Below are positions 1 to 11,127 of a DNA stretch of 64,000 nucleotides, one piece after another. Positions within the stretch are counted from its first letter, which is position 1, and every line of letters begins with the position of its first letter. A program made the translations under genes and the position numbers. Origin of the DNA: Typha latifolia. Taxonomy: Eukaryota; Streptophyta; Magnoliopsida; Poales; Typhaceae. The stretch is from positions 9,672,001-9,736,000 of the forward strand of contig CM034106.1 of the NCBI GenBank assembly GCA_019914945.1. Reading direction: 5' to 3'. Under the pieces are notes generated by a model. That model was not told the DNA's origin and made no database searches. It saw nothing but the letters and a program-made list of their open reading frames with translations.

Positions 1-1153
1 CCTTACTAAAGAAGGATGTCATTGAATGGATTAATGCAGCGACAAAGGCATTCGAGTGGAGCTTACGTTATTTTATTTGGCAGCAGATTCACACGCTTGT
101 GCAGCAAAATTAGGTCACCAAGCTATTGGGATTTGACTACAAGCTACAATACAAGAAAGGAGCGTAGAACGAGACAGAGGATGCGCTATCCCGATAGCCC
201 AAACGGGCCGAACTGACGGCCCAGACCATACCTGTCTTCCCCTTCTTGGCTGACATACGAATAGCAGGTGCTACTGACCCGAATATCTTGAGGATCTTGA
301 AGGAGATAGAGGATGACCCTACGAGTCATCCTAGGCTCGTGAGTAAAGGCGGATTGCTATTGGACCGCGAGCGCCTCCGGATACCCGCGGACGTGGGCCT
401 ACGGCGCAGAGTAATGGAGCATTTTCATTCCACCCTTGAGGCGGGACACGAGGGACTCCTACGAACTCACAGGAGACTACTACATAGTTGTACATGGCCT
501 GAAGTACAATAGAAGCTGAGGACATTCGTGCGTGCTTGCAATATGTCCCAACGGGCAAAGACCAACTCACTGAGGCCAACAGGATTACTCCGATCCTTGC
601 CCATGCCGAAGAGGATTTGGGAGAACATCTCTCGGTTAGACCTCAATTCAACCTATCATCCACAAACAGATGGCCAAACTGAAGTGAACTGAGGCATAGA
701 ACGATACCTACGGTGCTTTGTAGGAGAGAGATGGCTCGACTAACCGTAGGCGAAGTAGTCCTACAACACTACATTTCACAGCACCATCGAGATGACCCCG
801 TTCAAGGCAATGTATGGTAGACCACCACCTACCCTGAGGACATACGACCTCAAGGCAACATCAATGAGGATGGAGACAGAGTTAGAGCTGACAGATCGAG
901 ATGCTACGGAGACTACGGGAGCACATGACAGCGGCCTAGAACCGCATGAAACAAGAATACGACCGCCGACATCAAGAGTTAGAGTTTGAGATCGGGGATC
1001 TTGTTTTCGTGTGAGTTCAGCCATATCGACAAGTTACGCAACATCCGGTACGCAACCCCAAGTTAGCGCATTAGTATTTTGGGTCATTATGTGTATTGGA
1101 GCAAATAGGACCGATAGCGTGTAGATTGGAGTTGCCGGAGGGATCTCGGGTTC
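1..1153 (+). mobile_element. Ty3/gypsy retrotransposon relic (5' segment)
   Basis: Degraded pol fragment read on the + strand in shifting frames. At 1-220 an RNase H-like end is recognisable (LLKK, then AKLLG/DY/KKG-type and DALSR-type signatures, with stops). At 246-512 there is an integrase zinc-finger region (HFHSTLEAGHEGLLRTH); the CxxC-like half follows around 525-550 after a frame break. Around 640-700 come the YHPQTDGQTE motif of the integrase C-terminal core, a PFKAMYGRPP motif near 790-830, and the linker up to the HPVFHVS motif, which the hAT-like insertion interrupts at 1154-1161. The stretch between the finger and YHPQTDG is too short and lacks the two N-terminal catalytic Asp regions, so the element is dead. 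No flanking LTR pair is visible at the left edge. Assignment to gypsy rather than copia rests on the order and spelling of these motifs. Confidence 0.85.
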
Positions 1154-1161
1154 ATCCCGTG

Positions 1162-1945
1162 AAGGGCTGTCAGGCTTGACGAGCAGCTCGGGCTCGGCTC
1201 GGGCTTGGCTCGGGTGAAGCTCGAGTCCGGCTCGGCTCGATCAGAGCTGAGCCGAGCCCGAGCCATCATAATAGGCTCGAAATTAATATCGAGCCGAGCT
1301 TGAGCTGGAGCCGGCTCGCTCAGGCTCGGCTCGATAGGCTCGATAGCCTGACTCCATATGACTAAGGACACGTGGCATAAAGAAATATTGCCACGTGTCC
1401 CTCACTAACTCATTCTCACCCGTAACACAATATTCATCACCCTCACCTACCCCACCCTCACCTACCCTCACCTACCTCACCCTCATTAATTACTTCACCT
1501 TTCCCATCACCACCTTCCCCATCCTCAATTCCCCCACCCCACCCTCATCTTCACTCTCACCCTCATCCACCTGATCACCTTCACTCTTCCCTCCCCGTCG
1601 GCCTCCATCGGCAACGACGGCAAGCCACCACCACAGCGCCACGCCTTCTTCTCCGTCGGCCTCCTCCTCCGTCGGCCTCCTCTTCCTCCTCCGTCGTTGG
1701 CCTCCTCCATCCGTCTCCGACTCCTTCGGCAAGCCGCTGTCCATGTCGCCACCGCCCACGTCGCCACCGCCTCTAATCGAGCTTGAGCTTTGCTCGGGCT
1801 CGGCTCGGGCTCAGTTAGGCTCAGCTCGAGCTCGGCTCGGGTTGAGCCGAGCCGAGCCTGAGCAACATTATGAGGCTCGAAACTAATTTCGAGCCGAGCC
1901 TGAGCCAGAGCCGGCTCGCTCAGGCTCGGCTCGTTTACACCCCTA
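1162..1945. mobile_element. Non-autonomous hAT-like DNA transposon with 8-bp TSD
   Basis: The 784-bp segment is flanked by the perfect 8-bp direct repeat ATCCCGTG (1154-1161 and 1946-1953). Its ends are short imperfect inverted repeats: AAGGGCTGT at the left, and TAGGGGTGT on the complement of the right end. Both subterminal zones are dense in GAGCCGAGCC / GGCTCGGCTC units, and both carry a palindromic block GGCTCGAAA-N5-TTCGAGCC (around 1273 and 1873). The 8-bp duplication and TAGGGGTG-type end fit the hAT superfamily. It carries no transposase; the long minus-strand ORFs inside are low-complexity readings of the GC-rich repeats. It sits inside the gypsy relic, so it inserted later. Confidence 0.8.
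1366..1400. repeat. Perfect 12-bp inverted repeat with G-box arms
   Basis: GGACACGTGGCA at 1366-1377 and its exact complement at 1389-1400 are separated by an 11-nt AT-rich loop. Each arm contains CACGTG, the G-box core. It lies inside the hAT-like element, between the left subterminal repeats and a TACC/CACC-rich stretch. Any role in transcription factor binding is inference. Confidence 0.7.
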
Positions 1946-1953
1946 ATCCCGTG

Positions 1954-2160
1954 TTTCATGTATCACTATTGCGAGCGAGAGTAGGGGCGCATCAGGCGGT
2001 AGGCACGCATATACCTGATCCAATTGAGGAGATACATGTATTTGAGCCAGTACGCGTGTTGGCGAGACGGAGATGATAGTGGAGGGGCTCGAACGACATT
2101 CTGACGAGGCGACGTGGGAGTCTGAGGATGACATTATGGAATGATTTCTAGACTTCTCAC
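1954..2160 (+). mobile_element. Ty3/gypsy relic (3' segment, chromodomain-like tail)
   Basis: This continues the gypsy polyprotein after the hAT-like insertion. It begins with the FHVSLLR part of the conserved motif and ends near 2110-2150 with a DEATWES-type signature, the usual end of the chromodomain-like or integrase tail of plant gypsy elements. A stop at about 2073 and frame changes show decay. The 5' part lies at 1-1153; the sequences on the two sides of the transposon join in frame when one copy of the 8-bp duplication is removed. Confidence 0.75.
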
Positions 2161-2900
2161 CTTGAGGTCAAAATGACGAAAGCATGGTGGATTGATACAA
2201 CTAGAGCTGGATTAAGTTGTATCGAAAGGAATAAATTTGCTTCAAGTATAAAGCTTTCTGTCAAGGTGCATTTGAACACCAGGAACTAGCATTCGAATGC
2301 ACTGTTCGAAAACCTGCACGCATTCGCAAAAACATAGAATAGGATTTGCGCATTCAAACCCTCTCATTCGAACGCCTGCATACGTTCGCAAAGACAGAGA
2401 ATGGGTTTTGTGCGTTCGATCGGCCTCAAGCCTATTCAAACATGCCGCAGCGAGGATGCTTAGTTTTTAGGGATTTACTTTAGTTGCTTGGGTCAAAGGG
2501 ATAGCCTCTAAGTATTGTGGAGTATACCCTAGTTGGAGTTTTAGAATGAATCTTCTTTCTCCCTCTCACTTCCTCTCTCTTCCTCCTCGTGCCCTAACCT
2601 TCCTGTCGACCCCTAGCCAACATCAGTTAGATCATTCCCCTCGTCTGTCGCTGCGCTACTTCTTCTAAGAGTGACCCCTTCTTCCTCCTCGTCCTACTTC
2701 TTTTCTAATTGCACATATCCCTATCTCCACATTCATCCCACCTTCATTTCCTTCCACCATCATTAAAGAGCTAACTTCAATCCAAATACCCAACCTAATT
2801 CCCTTCCTAGTCTGATCTGTAACACATACTCTTCTTGTTGTTGCTTCCAATCAACGTAGCCTCTTGCAACACATGGACATGAAAAATTGTGTCTCTTTAT
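2161..2900 (+). mobile_element. Probable LTR / untranslated remnant of the gypsy element
   Basis: No coding similarity is visible. The segment has a repeated CATTCGAATGC / CATTCAAAC / CGTTCGAT-type motif (2288-2420), a style often seen in plant gypsy LTRs, followed by a CT-rich leader-like stretch (2555-2720). It lies between the end of the gypsy frame and the copia relic. I could not define exact LTR borders or a second LTR copy. Confidence 0.35.
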
Positions 2901-2904
2901 GCTT

Positions 2905-3562
2905 TTCTTGACAATGAGGTGTACATGGATCCTCTACCTAGTTTCTATGTTCTTCTAGGCCATATCTATCAATTACAACGAGTTATCTATGGGCTCGAGC
3001 AAGCTCATCATGCTTGATTTGATTAATTTTGCAGTGTTCTCAGAGACTAGCAATTTCAAGAGCTATGAGCCACCAAGTTTTTATTAGATCCTACTCAAGG
3101 TCGGCTCCCCTTCTGTATGTCAATGATATGATTAACATTGGAGATAACTCGAGTGGCATTCGCTCTCTTCAGCAGCATCTTCAACGCTAACTTTTTACAT
3201 ATCGAAATTACTTAGTCGATATACATTACATTCATCAGCAGTACCGAGCTAACATCATTTCTCTCTATTGCCTCAGCACTGAGTAGCAGATTATCAACTT
3301 CTTCATGAAGTCCCTTCTCCTTCGCGCTTTAAACATCTAATTAGCAAACTCTCGATTTGTGATCCAACTTGATTTTGGAAGTGGATACTAGAGTTATTAG
3401 AGTTATATTATTATTTATTTTATTTAGATACACATTGTATTTGTATAAATAGAGCTAAGACCTCCTCTTGCATATTCATGCAATATATTTTTCACCAAAT
3501 CTTCTTATCTTCCTGTCTTCTCCCTAAACTCGTTCTAGGGTTAGGGCTTGTATTGTTTCAAC
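2905..3562 (+). mobile_element. Ty1/copia retrotransposon relic with 3' LTR-like end
   Basis: Frames from about 2905 recall copia reverse transcriptase: AFLDNEVYMDP-like, then QLQRVIYGLEQA at about 2970-3010. Next comes a YVNDMINIGDNSSGI segment (3117-3160), the YVDDM active-site block with the first Asp changed to Asn, then QQHLQ. The RNase H end is recognisable at about 3285-3350 (STE-QI--FFTKS-like). Stops and internal deletions make it non-functional. It is followed by an LTR-like stretch (about 3385-3562) with a TATAAATAG box near 3445 and an end in CA. Confidence 0.7.
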
Positions 3563-4358
3563 ATGCATGGTGCACCTATTAAGATGTAATACTATGTATT
3601 GCAAAATGACTCCTATAAAAAGGCATATTGCTCGGGGGGTTACCTTCTACCTTTATAAATCATATATGTGATTCAGATATTGTTTTAATAGAGAATTAGA
3701 AATATGTAATAATACAAAGAGCTGGTGAGTTGGAGTTTTGGATCCACGTCATTATATTGCTCAACTAGAATAACCAAGTCTTTCCATTAGTCAATTGCGA
3801 ACCAAGAAAGCCATGCTAAGTATTAGTCATAAGTTTAGAATCTTAGTTTGATTTATCATAATGAATGTAATCCTTTGGCACCAAATTATTATATGAATAT
3901 TAGGTATAGTACATAGTACATGAGGCACTAACAGCTCCAAACCTAGTCCCTTCTCTCTACATTTTTTTCTTTTTTTCTTTAAGCATCGGATTCAGCTGTG
4001 TCTTGGTTCCCATCTCATATTTAATTTGACCCGGACACGACCAATATCTACCTTCAATAAGAACTAGACCCAGCTGAAAAAAGACATCTACTAGATTTTA
4101 ATTGTACAGAAGAATGATCTGACAGGTAGAGAAAGGCTGCAAGCCTGCAACAATATCAGCTTATTGTGATATGATTAGAGCAAGGATTCCCTCAAAAATG
4201 TAATCAAGAAATTTGAGGCAACACTAGAATAATGGAATCTCTATAATTCCCTTGAAAAAGTTGTTCAGAAACTAACACTAGCATAAGCATGTTAAAAACC
4301 CTGAGCAATCATTTGGCCAGAATTTTCCATAAACCAGAGTAACCAAATAAGCACTAAC
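3563..4358. other. Non-coding stretch beside LIG1
   Basis: AT-rich sequence with no recognisable reading frame. It begins after the copia LTR-like end and runs to the last visible exon of the DNA ligase 1 gene on the minus strand. It is most simply that gene's next intron, or the start of the break that removed the rest of the gene. I saw no ligase catalytic motif on the minus strand here. Confidence 0.5.
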
Positions 4359-6029
4359 CTCTTCAAGGGAAGATTGACTTTTTGAAGGCGGAGGACCAGT
4401 CTCCGAATACACAGCAGCTTGTCCCAGAGCTACCAGGACTGTTTTTTCTGCCAAGCCAATCCGCATTTTTGACTGCAGCATGTAAGAAAAATAATCTAAG
4501 GATCATAAAAGCAACTGCAGGTAACTAATTGGCAGAGTGATACCTGCAGAAGACGAATGATATATTGAGGTTCACAATCAGTTGCTGCAACAAGAAGTCC
4601 TTTTATATGATTTCTTTTTTTGTCTTGACTATCCTTCCCAGCTTCCTACTTGAACAAGAAGAAAATAGAGAATGAGGACCTGAAAAAACTGAACTTCATA
4701 GGGTAAATAATAAAATTCTTCAGCATTTTAATTTGAGAAAACTACAGTATATTTAGTCTTTGCTTCTGTACAGATCAACTCTAAGAAAAGCATGCAACTT
4801 CGACTTTTAGGCACCATAGCCCTCATTGTAATCGCACACTGATCCTAGGCCACTCTTGCATCTTCTTCAGCACCCAACCACCTTATATACCCCCTCCTTT
4901 CCAGAAAGAAACATCATCCGCTCCCATCTTATTCATGCTACAAGCTAATAAAAATTTACTACGGTGTTATTGCGTTCTATTCAGCGTCATGTTTCTGAAC
5001 AATATCACTCAACCACTTGCAAGAAGTTTAATTCCAGCATAAACTGTTTAAAAAAGCAGTTATTAGACCATCTTGAATCCATTTGAGACATAAGAGAAAG
5101 GCTAACCTTTGCAATAGCACGAAATGTATCCAACACCTTTGTAATCGTTAATGTCTTAGGTTTGAACATCACTTTCTGAGACGAACGGCTAGCTTTCGCC
5201 ACAAGCCCCAAGTCACCCAATTCCTGCCATCGTACACAACAATGTGGATCAAGAAATCAAGCATTTCAGATAAAGAAACTTCCTTTCCGTCTCTACCATT
5301 TACCTTGAGCTGCTTCTTGACATGCTCCTCCTTCCTCCCATAAGCCTCCGAGAGCGCCTTAATAAGCGACGCGTCCCCGATCCCGAGCTCAATCCCCTCG
5401 TGCGGGGCCGCTATCCTATTGGCCGAGAGGTACACCGTAGCAAGAAGATCCCCCGGAGTGGTGGCGATCACCGTCCGGAACACATTTGAAAGGATATCCG
5501 TGATGGCGATCCGACCCGACTCGTTCGAGATGAGCTCAAGGGCACGGGCGAGGAACAAAAACGGGACGGGCTCGCCGGGCTTCCAAGAAGCGGCCGCCTT
5601 GGGGTCGAATTCCTGGCCCTTCTTCTTGAGCTCAAGAATCGCGTTCTTCTGGTCGGGATTCTTGGGGTCTTCTAGGTTTTCCGATTTCTTGGAGAAAGGA
5701 GGAGAGGAGTCTTGGGGTTGGGGTTGGGATTGGGGTTGGGGCTTGGAGGAGGTGGTGGCGTTCTTCTTGGACTTCTTCTCGGCCGCGGCGCGGGCGGAGC
5801 CCATGAGAACGTCGGTGACGGTGCGCTTGCCGGATGAGGACATGGCAGAGGCGGCGGAGGAGCGGCGGCGCGAGGAGGAGGAGGAGGAGGAGGAGGAGGA
5901 GAGGCGGAGGAGGAAGAGGGGATTAGGATTTAGGTTTTTAGGAGGGGAGAAGGGGAGAGAGAGGAAGGAGGAGGGAAGAGGAGGGGGACATTTGAGGAGG
6001 AGAGCAGCTGGCGATCTCAAGAGCAGCAT
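4359..6029 (-). CDS. LIG1: DNA ligase 1, N-terminal part (incomplete in window)
   Basis: ATP-dependent DNA ligase I joins Okazaki fragments and repair nicks. Four exons are supported: 6029-5304, 5223-5107, 4645-4544 and 4472-4359, with clean GT/AG borders and phase 0 joins. They encode the low-complexity N-terminus (Ser/Lys/Gln/Pro-rich), then the start of the DNA-binding domain, with strong family signatures such as DLLATVYLSANRIAAPHEG, GIGDASLIKALSEA, VAATDCEPQYI and SKMRIGLAEKTVLVALGQAA. The KYDGER-type nucleotidyl transfer site and the OB-fold exons are absent, about 290 of the roughly 770 expected residues being present from the inner start. The last exon ends in a proper donor, so the gene may continue left of position 1 across a retroelement-filled intron. 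The outer start at 6029 adds a 62-residue leader rich in Leu, Ser and Arg before the inner ATG at 5843. The Ser run is encoded by a GGA/TCC repeat at about 5876-5905. Confidence 0.9.
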
Positions 6030-7193
6030 CAATAGAGTGAGAGAGTCGCAAGGGTTATTAGAAAGGGTACGAGGGCGGGCTTTTTTGGGAAGTGGGAGTG
6101 GAGAGCCTGTAACTGTAAGGAATTTTATTTGAGAAAAAATAAATACTAAAAAGAGAATAATTTTTAAGTTTTTGACCATTTTAAGCCTGACACTAATTTT
6201 GGTAAATGCATCTATGATTTACTTTATAATTTAAATATGAAATTATTATTTTTACAAAACACACATAGTTTGCTAAGTTTTAAAGTGTATTATAAATCAT
6301 TGCAAAAAAAACCACCTTACCTCTTTACCTAGCGGTGCGACTTGTAACTTTTAAATTTAAAAAAAAGATTGAGCAAGACAAGCTAGAAAAAACTTGTCCT
6401 TCTTTGATAAGTTGTCGTTGCGCATCATTACGTATAAATTTATTACTAAAATAGTTTATATTAGTCAATTTAATTATCATGTCATAAGTCGACAGTTATT
6501 CAACAATTTATATATAAAATATACTAAACAATACTTTGTATAGTATGTTGAGCACTTTATTTATTAAGCGTTTGAACAATATGAATTATTTAGTATTTTA
6601 TAAATATTAAAACACGATTTATCTTTTATATAAATATTATAACAGTTCATCATTAATTTGTAATATGGCAATTTAGCTTGACAGAAAAAATCTATTTGAA
6701 ATCTGGGAAATAATTTTAAGTAATTATATTTTAGGAGACATTGATTTTAAATAATAATAAATATTTTTATTTTATAAATAATAAATATTATATTCATTTT
6801 TAATAAAAAAATTTAAAATTTAAAATAACTCAAAAATAATTTAAAATTAAACTCATTTTAAAGGCCATGGTACTATTTTTATTAAAAATTGATTAGTAAA
6901 ACTAATTATATATTCAGTTTAACTAACTAGATTATTTAATAAAGATTATAGATATAATTAAAATTATTAAATGTAATAATTATTGGATAAATTTTGAATT
7001 TTTAAAATGCTTAAAAAAATTAGAGCCGGTTTCATTTGTTTAGTGGGCTCTAAATTTAGAGTAACGGAGCCGGTTGGAGTTAGCTGGATTATTTTGATAA
7101 ATAAATACTTTAGGCGGACCCATTTTGGTCAAAAACTCCCAAAAGTGGACTAATTAGAATTGGGTTGGATTCACTTCATGCACCCATGGAGAC
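6030..7193. other. AT-rich spacer between divergent LIG1 and DUF1308 genes
   Basis: No gene is seen. The spacer must hold both promoters. It is extremely AT-rich from 6180 to 7010. A GTTTTTGACCA motif at about 6168-6180 recurs inverted at about 7125-7140 (TTGGTCAAAAAC), which could mark the ends of an old foldback-type insertion filling the spacer. Confidence 0.5.
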
Positions 7194-10100
7194 ATGACTC
7201 CACCGAAAGAACCACATTCCCCCGACAACGGCGACGACGTCTCTCGATGCCTCTCCCTCCTCTCCCGCCTCGACGCCTCCCCGAAACTCCCCCAAACCCC
7301 CAAATCCACCCTCCTTCGCCTCGTCAAAGCGGAGCTCCGTTTCCTCTCCCGCCCGATCCGCCCCCTCGCCTCCAACCTTGGCTACCTCGACGCCGTCTGC
7401 CACGTCATCCACCACCCGGCCGTCCGCAGCATCTCCCGTGTATGCAGGCCGGTTGGCCCCGCCTCCGGCGTCCACGTGGACGTCGTCTGCGCCTTCCGCC
7501 GCGTGCCGGCCTGGGTCCTCGTCTCGGATCGCAACCCTAGCTACGTCACCTGGGTCGGGTCACCGGGCGGTAAGCGTAAGGGCCTGCGTGACCGGGTTGA
7601 GCGGGTGATCACCTCCGCCCGATCCGCAGGTGCTCTCAGGCCCGAGAGGGTCGTCTTTGTCTTCGCTCGCGGGATGGGAGATGGAGTGTCCAAGGATTTG
7701 GTGGGGCAGTTTGGGGCGGTGGAGATTGGATTGCTTGATGAGCTCGAAGTGTTTGAGGAAATGGAGGAGGGGTGGGTTGGAATCAAGACGATGGAGAGCG
7801 AGGAATTTAGGTGGGCCTTGGACTGCAGGGTTTTTGAGATCAAGATTGGAGAGGATTCTGGGGCTAAAGGTCCAACCTTGGGAACTTTGGAGGGGAAAGA
7901 GGAGATGGGTTTGTGTGATGCGTTCGGATCTTTGTTATCAAAGATGAGGCTGAGTGGGTTAGATGCGGTGGAGCTGATTAATTTTGATACCACTGCGTTG
8001 ATCGCAATGGTGTCGGGGATAAGCAATGGTGGTGCTGAGCATTTGCTGAAGGCGCCGGAGGATGAGATGAGGGCAAGGTTTAAGAGCAACTATGAATTCG
8101 TTATCGCTCAGGTAATTATGTCTTTGTAGTTCTTGAACTTTAAATGGCATCTTTAGTTGATTTGTTGTGGAAATTTGTAACTGGAAAGAGCAGGCTTTAT
8201 TAAATTTTACGTTAACATCTAATGTAAATATCTTCGTGACCCCATAGTCTCATTCTTTCATCTTATCTATGCCTTGGCTTATTTATCCTTATGGTCTTGT
8301 AGAGCTTCTATTTTATTTGCTATATAGATATGCCGAAATGAGAATGACTATTGATTGCACTTAAACTTCCTTTCAGGAGATCTGAGCCCATTACTCTGAT
8401 AATTTGTATCCACGAAAGAAGCCATCCATTGTATATTCCATGAAGCAACAGGAAAATTATATCGTGAAAGTTAAGGGTATATGAGAACATTCAAGGGAAG
8501 TTGTGAAAGTTTGTTTCAGTTAATCAAAATGACGTTGTGATAAATAAGTATAAAATCTATGAGATTGATCTTGACTCTTTGAGGTTGATTTCTGAAAGGA
8601 AATTTAATATGATACGTTAATTGGACATATATTACCTTTGATCTTGTACCTAGTCACTCAGGTTTTGATTTTTCTCTTCTTTTTTAAATGTTTACAACTA
8701 TGTAAGAGACTCCCTTTGATGACTTACAAAAGTACTTTATATTATGGAGAGTTGCTAGCATCATTCTTGCATTATCCACAGAATTTATACTGGAATTGAG
8801 GAAGTTTCCCTAATTATTTTTCTCCTTTTCTGTTTCTCCTTGTTTTATGTGTGCTCAAGATAATAACAACTGGAATTCTGGTTTCATGCCATTCCTGAAT
8901 ATTTTGAGTCTTCTAGATCAATACCTTTTGAATCTCAACTATCAGAGAAGTTGGGGTCAAGTAGCTGTAGGCCTGTAGCCTTCTTCCTTCCCTTCTTTTT
9001 TGGGTAGCAGAGAAACCTTATTTTGATTCCTTTGAGAGAAGTGAAAAATGACATTTTATCACTCTAAAGGGATGTTCTATGGCAGTTTCAATTTTGAAAT
9101 ATGCTCTGTTTTGTAAATCATTATTTGCTTTGGTGTTTCTCTTAACATGGAAGCTGTAATAAGATTGTCCATCTGTTATTTCTTGGATATCACCTGTGAC
9201 ATTTAATTCTTATGTGAAATATGCTGCATTTTATGCCTTAAGGTCATTGTGTTTATAACAATGCAGTGTACTTACATGCACTTGTGGTGCACAAGCACGA
9301 TATCAAACTTCAAAAATGTATTGTACTTTTATTGCACCATGTTGACCATCTAGTTGTTCATGATGTCCCATTCTTATTAGACTTTCTCACTATATTATCT
9401 GTTTCTAGGCGATGTCAGAACTTCAACATCCCATTCTTGCTGAATTAGAAAATGTGATAGCTGGAAAGAAGGGTATCGTCTGTCAAAGCGTTTATTTGGA
9501 GTTTCAAGAACTTGTTGTGATGTGTGGTGGACCCAATGAGAAGATGAGAGCAAGTCAATTAGTGAAATGGCTTTTGTAAGTTTCTCAACTTTGCTACAAA
9601 AATTATAGGTAATGCATTGATGATCGACTTCATGAAAACAGGAATGTTATGCTTCATCAGAGAACATTTCAATATTTTATAGAACCAATCTATCTCAAGT
9701 TTTTCAACAATTAATTACGACTTAGTATCCGTTGCTTAGTCATAACTTCAATATTTCAATGCATTTCAGTGTTGCAAATCAGTTCTTCTTTAGAGTGATA
9801 GGATTTTTGTTTTTCCCCTTTCAACTTTATAAGTTGAATGATCTGTAATTTTAAAAAAAAAAATTTCTAAGGTACTTTGTGCTACGTACAGATATTCTCT
9901 GCTGAATCTTGTTTTTGACTCTCTGGATTATTGTTTTTCTGCTACTGCTTCTATATATTATTATAAGGTAATTTTGTTTACTCTGATGCCAACTTGAAGA
10001 GGTTTTGTTTTCCAAACTAGTTAAATAGGGCAGTTTTCTCAGACATTAAAGAAACTACTATTCGGTGTGCGCTGTTCTAATATAAACAGGTTGGTTGCGA

Positions 10101-10715
10101 TACTAAACTTGGTCTTTTATTTAAGACATTTGTAATACACATTGTTATCTATTAATAATAGATTAAATATTTGATGGAGCTCCAAGGTATCAAGGAATAA
10201 ACTAACTTCATTAGTTTTCTAATTACCGAATCACATGTAAGGTTCCTAGTGGGAACATAATAAATCATCCATTCAAATCCTCAAAGTCATACATAGATGA
10301 ATCCACACAGTAAGCGCCAATATGTTGGTTTTGAACATGTCTTTCAGCTGGATAAATGACTCTCTTCCATTGCATGACAAGTATATATTTCTGCAAACTA
10401 AACTCCACCTGCATGATGCTTTTTACCTGCTCTAGGTGCATAATATCAGTTTTGTTGAACTACTCCTTTGAATTTGTCAGAGTTGTGCCTGATACTCCTT
10501 CCACGCGCCTAATGGACCTTCCAACAACAAGGAAGTTAGCACTGAAGAACAAAATCGCCTTTGGAACAGGAGACCATTGGCATGCTCCCACTTTAACTGC
10601 TAACATGGGATTTGTACGAGCTATCTCGCAAACCGGCATGTCTTTGCTGACGATCGAGCATCGACCTCGTGCCTTAACTGGCCTCTTAAGTGACTGCACA
10701 AGCCTAGGGTTGTAA
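7194..10715 (+). CDS. DUF1308 (UPF0415/C7orf25-like) protein
   Basis: Three exons: 7194-8111, 9409-9575 and 10481-10715, giving 439 residues with consistent phases. The C-terminal exon carries the family signature: DTPSTRLMDLP, then KNKIAFGTGDHWHAPTLTAN and a closing HRPRALTGL, as in the animal UPF0415/C7orf25 proteins and their plant homologues. Exon 1 is GC-rich and encodes the less conserved N-terminal two thirds (LSRLDASPKL, an acidic EMEEGW segment, GLDAVELINFDTTALIAMVSG). No signal peptide or membrane segment is visible. The molecular function of the family is not established. The start is the first ATG in frame, 14 codons upstream of conserved-looking sequence. The gene is divergent from LIG1. 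Introns 1 (1.3 kb) and 2 (0.9 kb) hold nothing else I recognise. Confidence 0.9.
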
Positions 10716-11127
10716 CAAAAAACGGAACATCGTGTACAATTTTGAAATCACTATTTCCACCATTATGTAAATGATCAATAACCTTTCTGAAATGTTGATT
10801 ATATTCCTCATTTTCTTTTAATTTTATTAAGAGCAATGTTTGGTGTAATCTATCAGTGCCCCATTCCAGTCTTCGCTTTTCTCTTTAGAGCCCTTGGCCA
10901 TGTCATGTGAGGTGAGCTCACAAGTTGCAATTCCTCACACGACTTCTTCTCTACAACTTCGATCGTATGATTGTATGTCACCGAGAGCCAATTAACTAAC
11001 AAGTATACTTTTTTATTAATAATAACTACTACAAGGTCAAATACCTATGGGCTATAAAAACATAATCTAAACAACCAAAAAATAGACTAAATAATAATAA
11101 TGATAATGATAATAAACAAACAGCACC
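10716..11127. other. Convergent spacer between DUF1308 and NHL genes
   Basis: Contains the 3' ends of two convergent genes. AT-rich, with an ATAATAATGATAATGATAATAA low-complexity run at about 11091-11115. No gene recognised. Confidence 0.6.

Noticed and set aside
1490..1959. 144-codon and other minus ORFs in the hAT-like element
   Set aside because: Composed of repeats of the GAGCCGAGCC units; no transposase motif.
5419..6132. 237-codon ORF on + strand
   Set aside because: It is the antisense shadow of LIG1 exon 1; its Glu/Arg runs come from the GGA repeat, and the minus strand carries the conserved ligase motifs.
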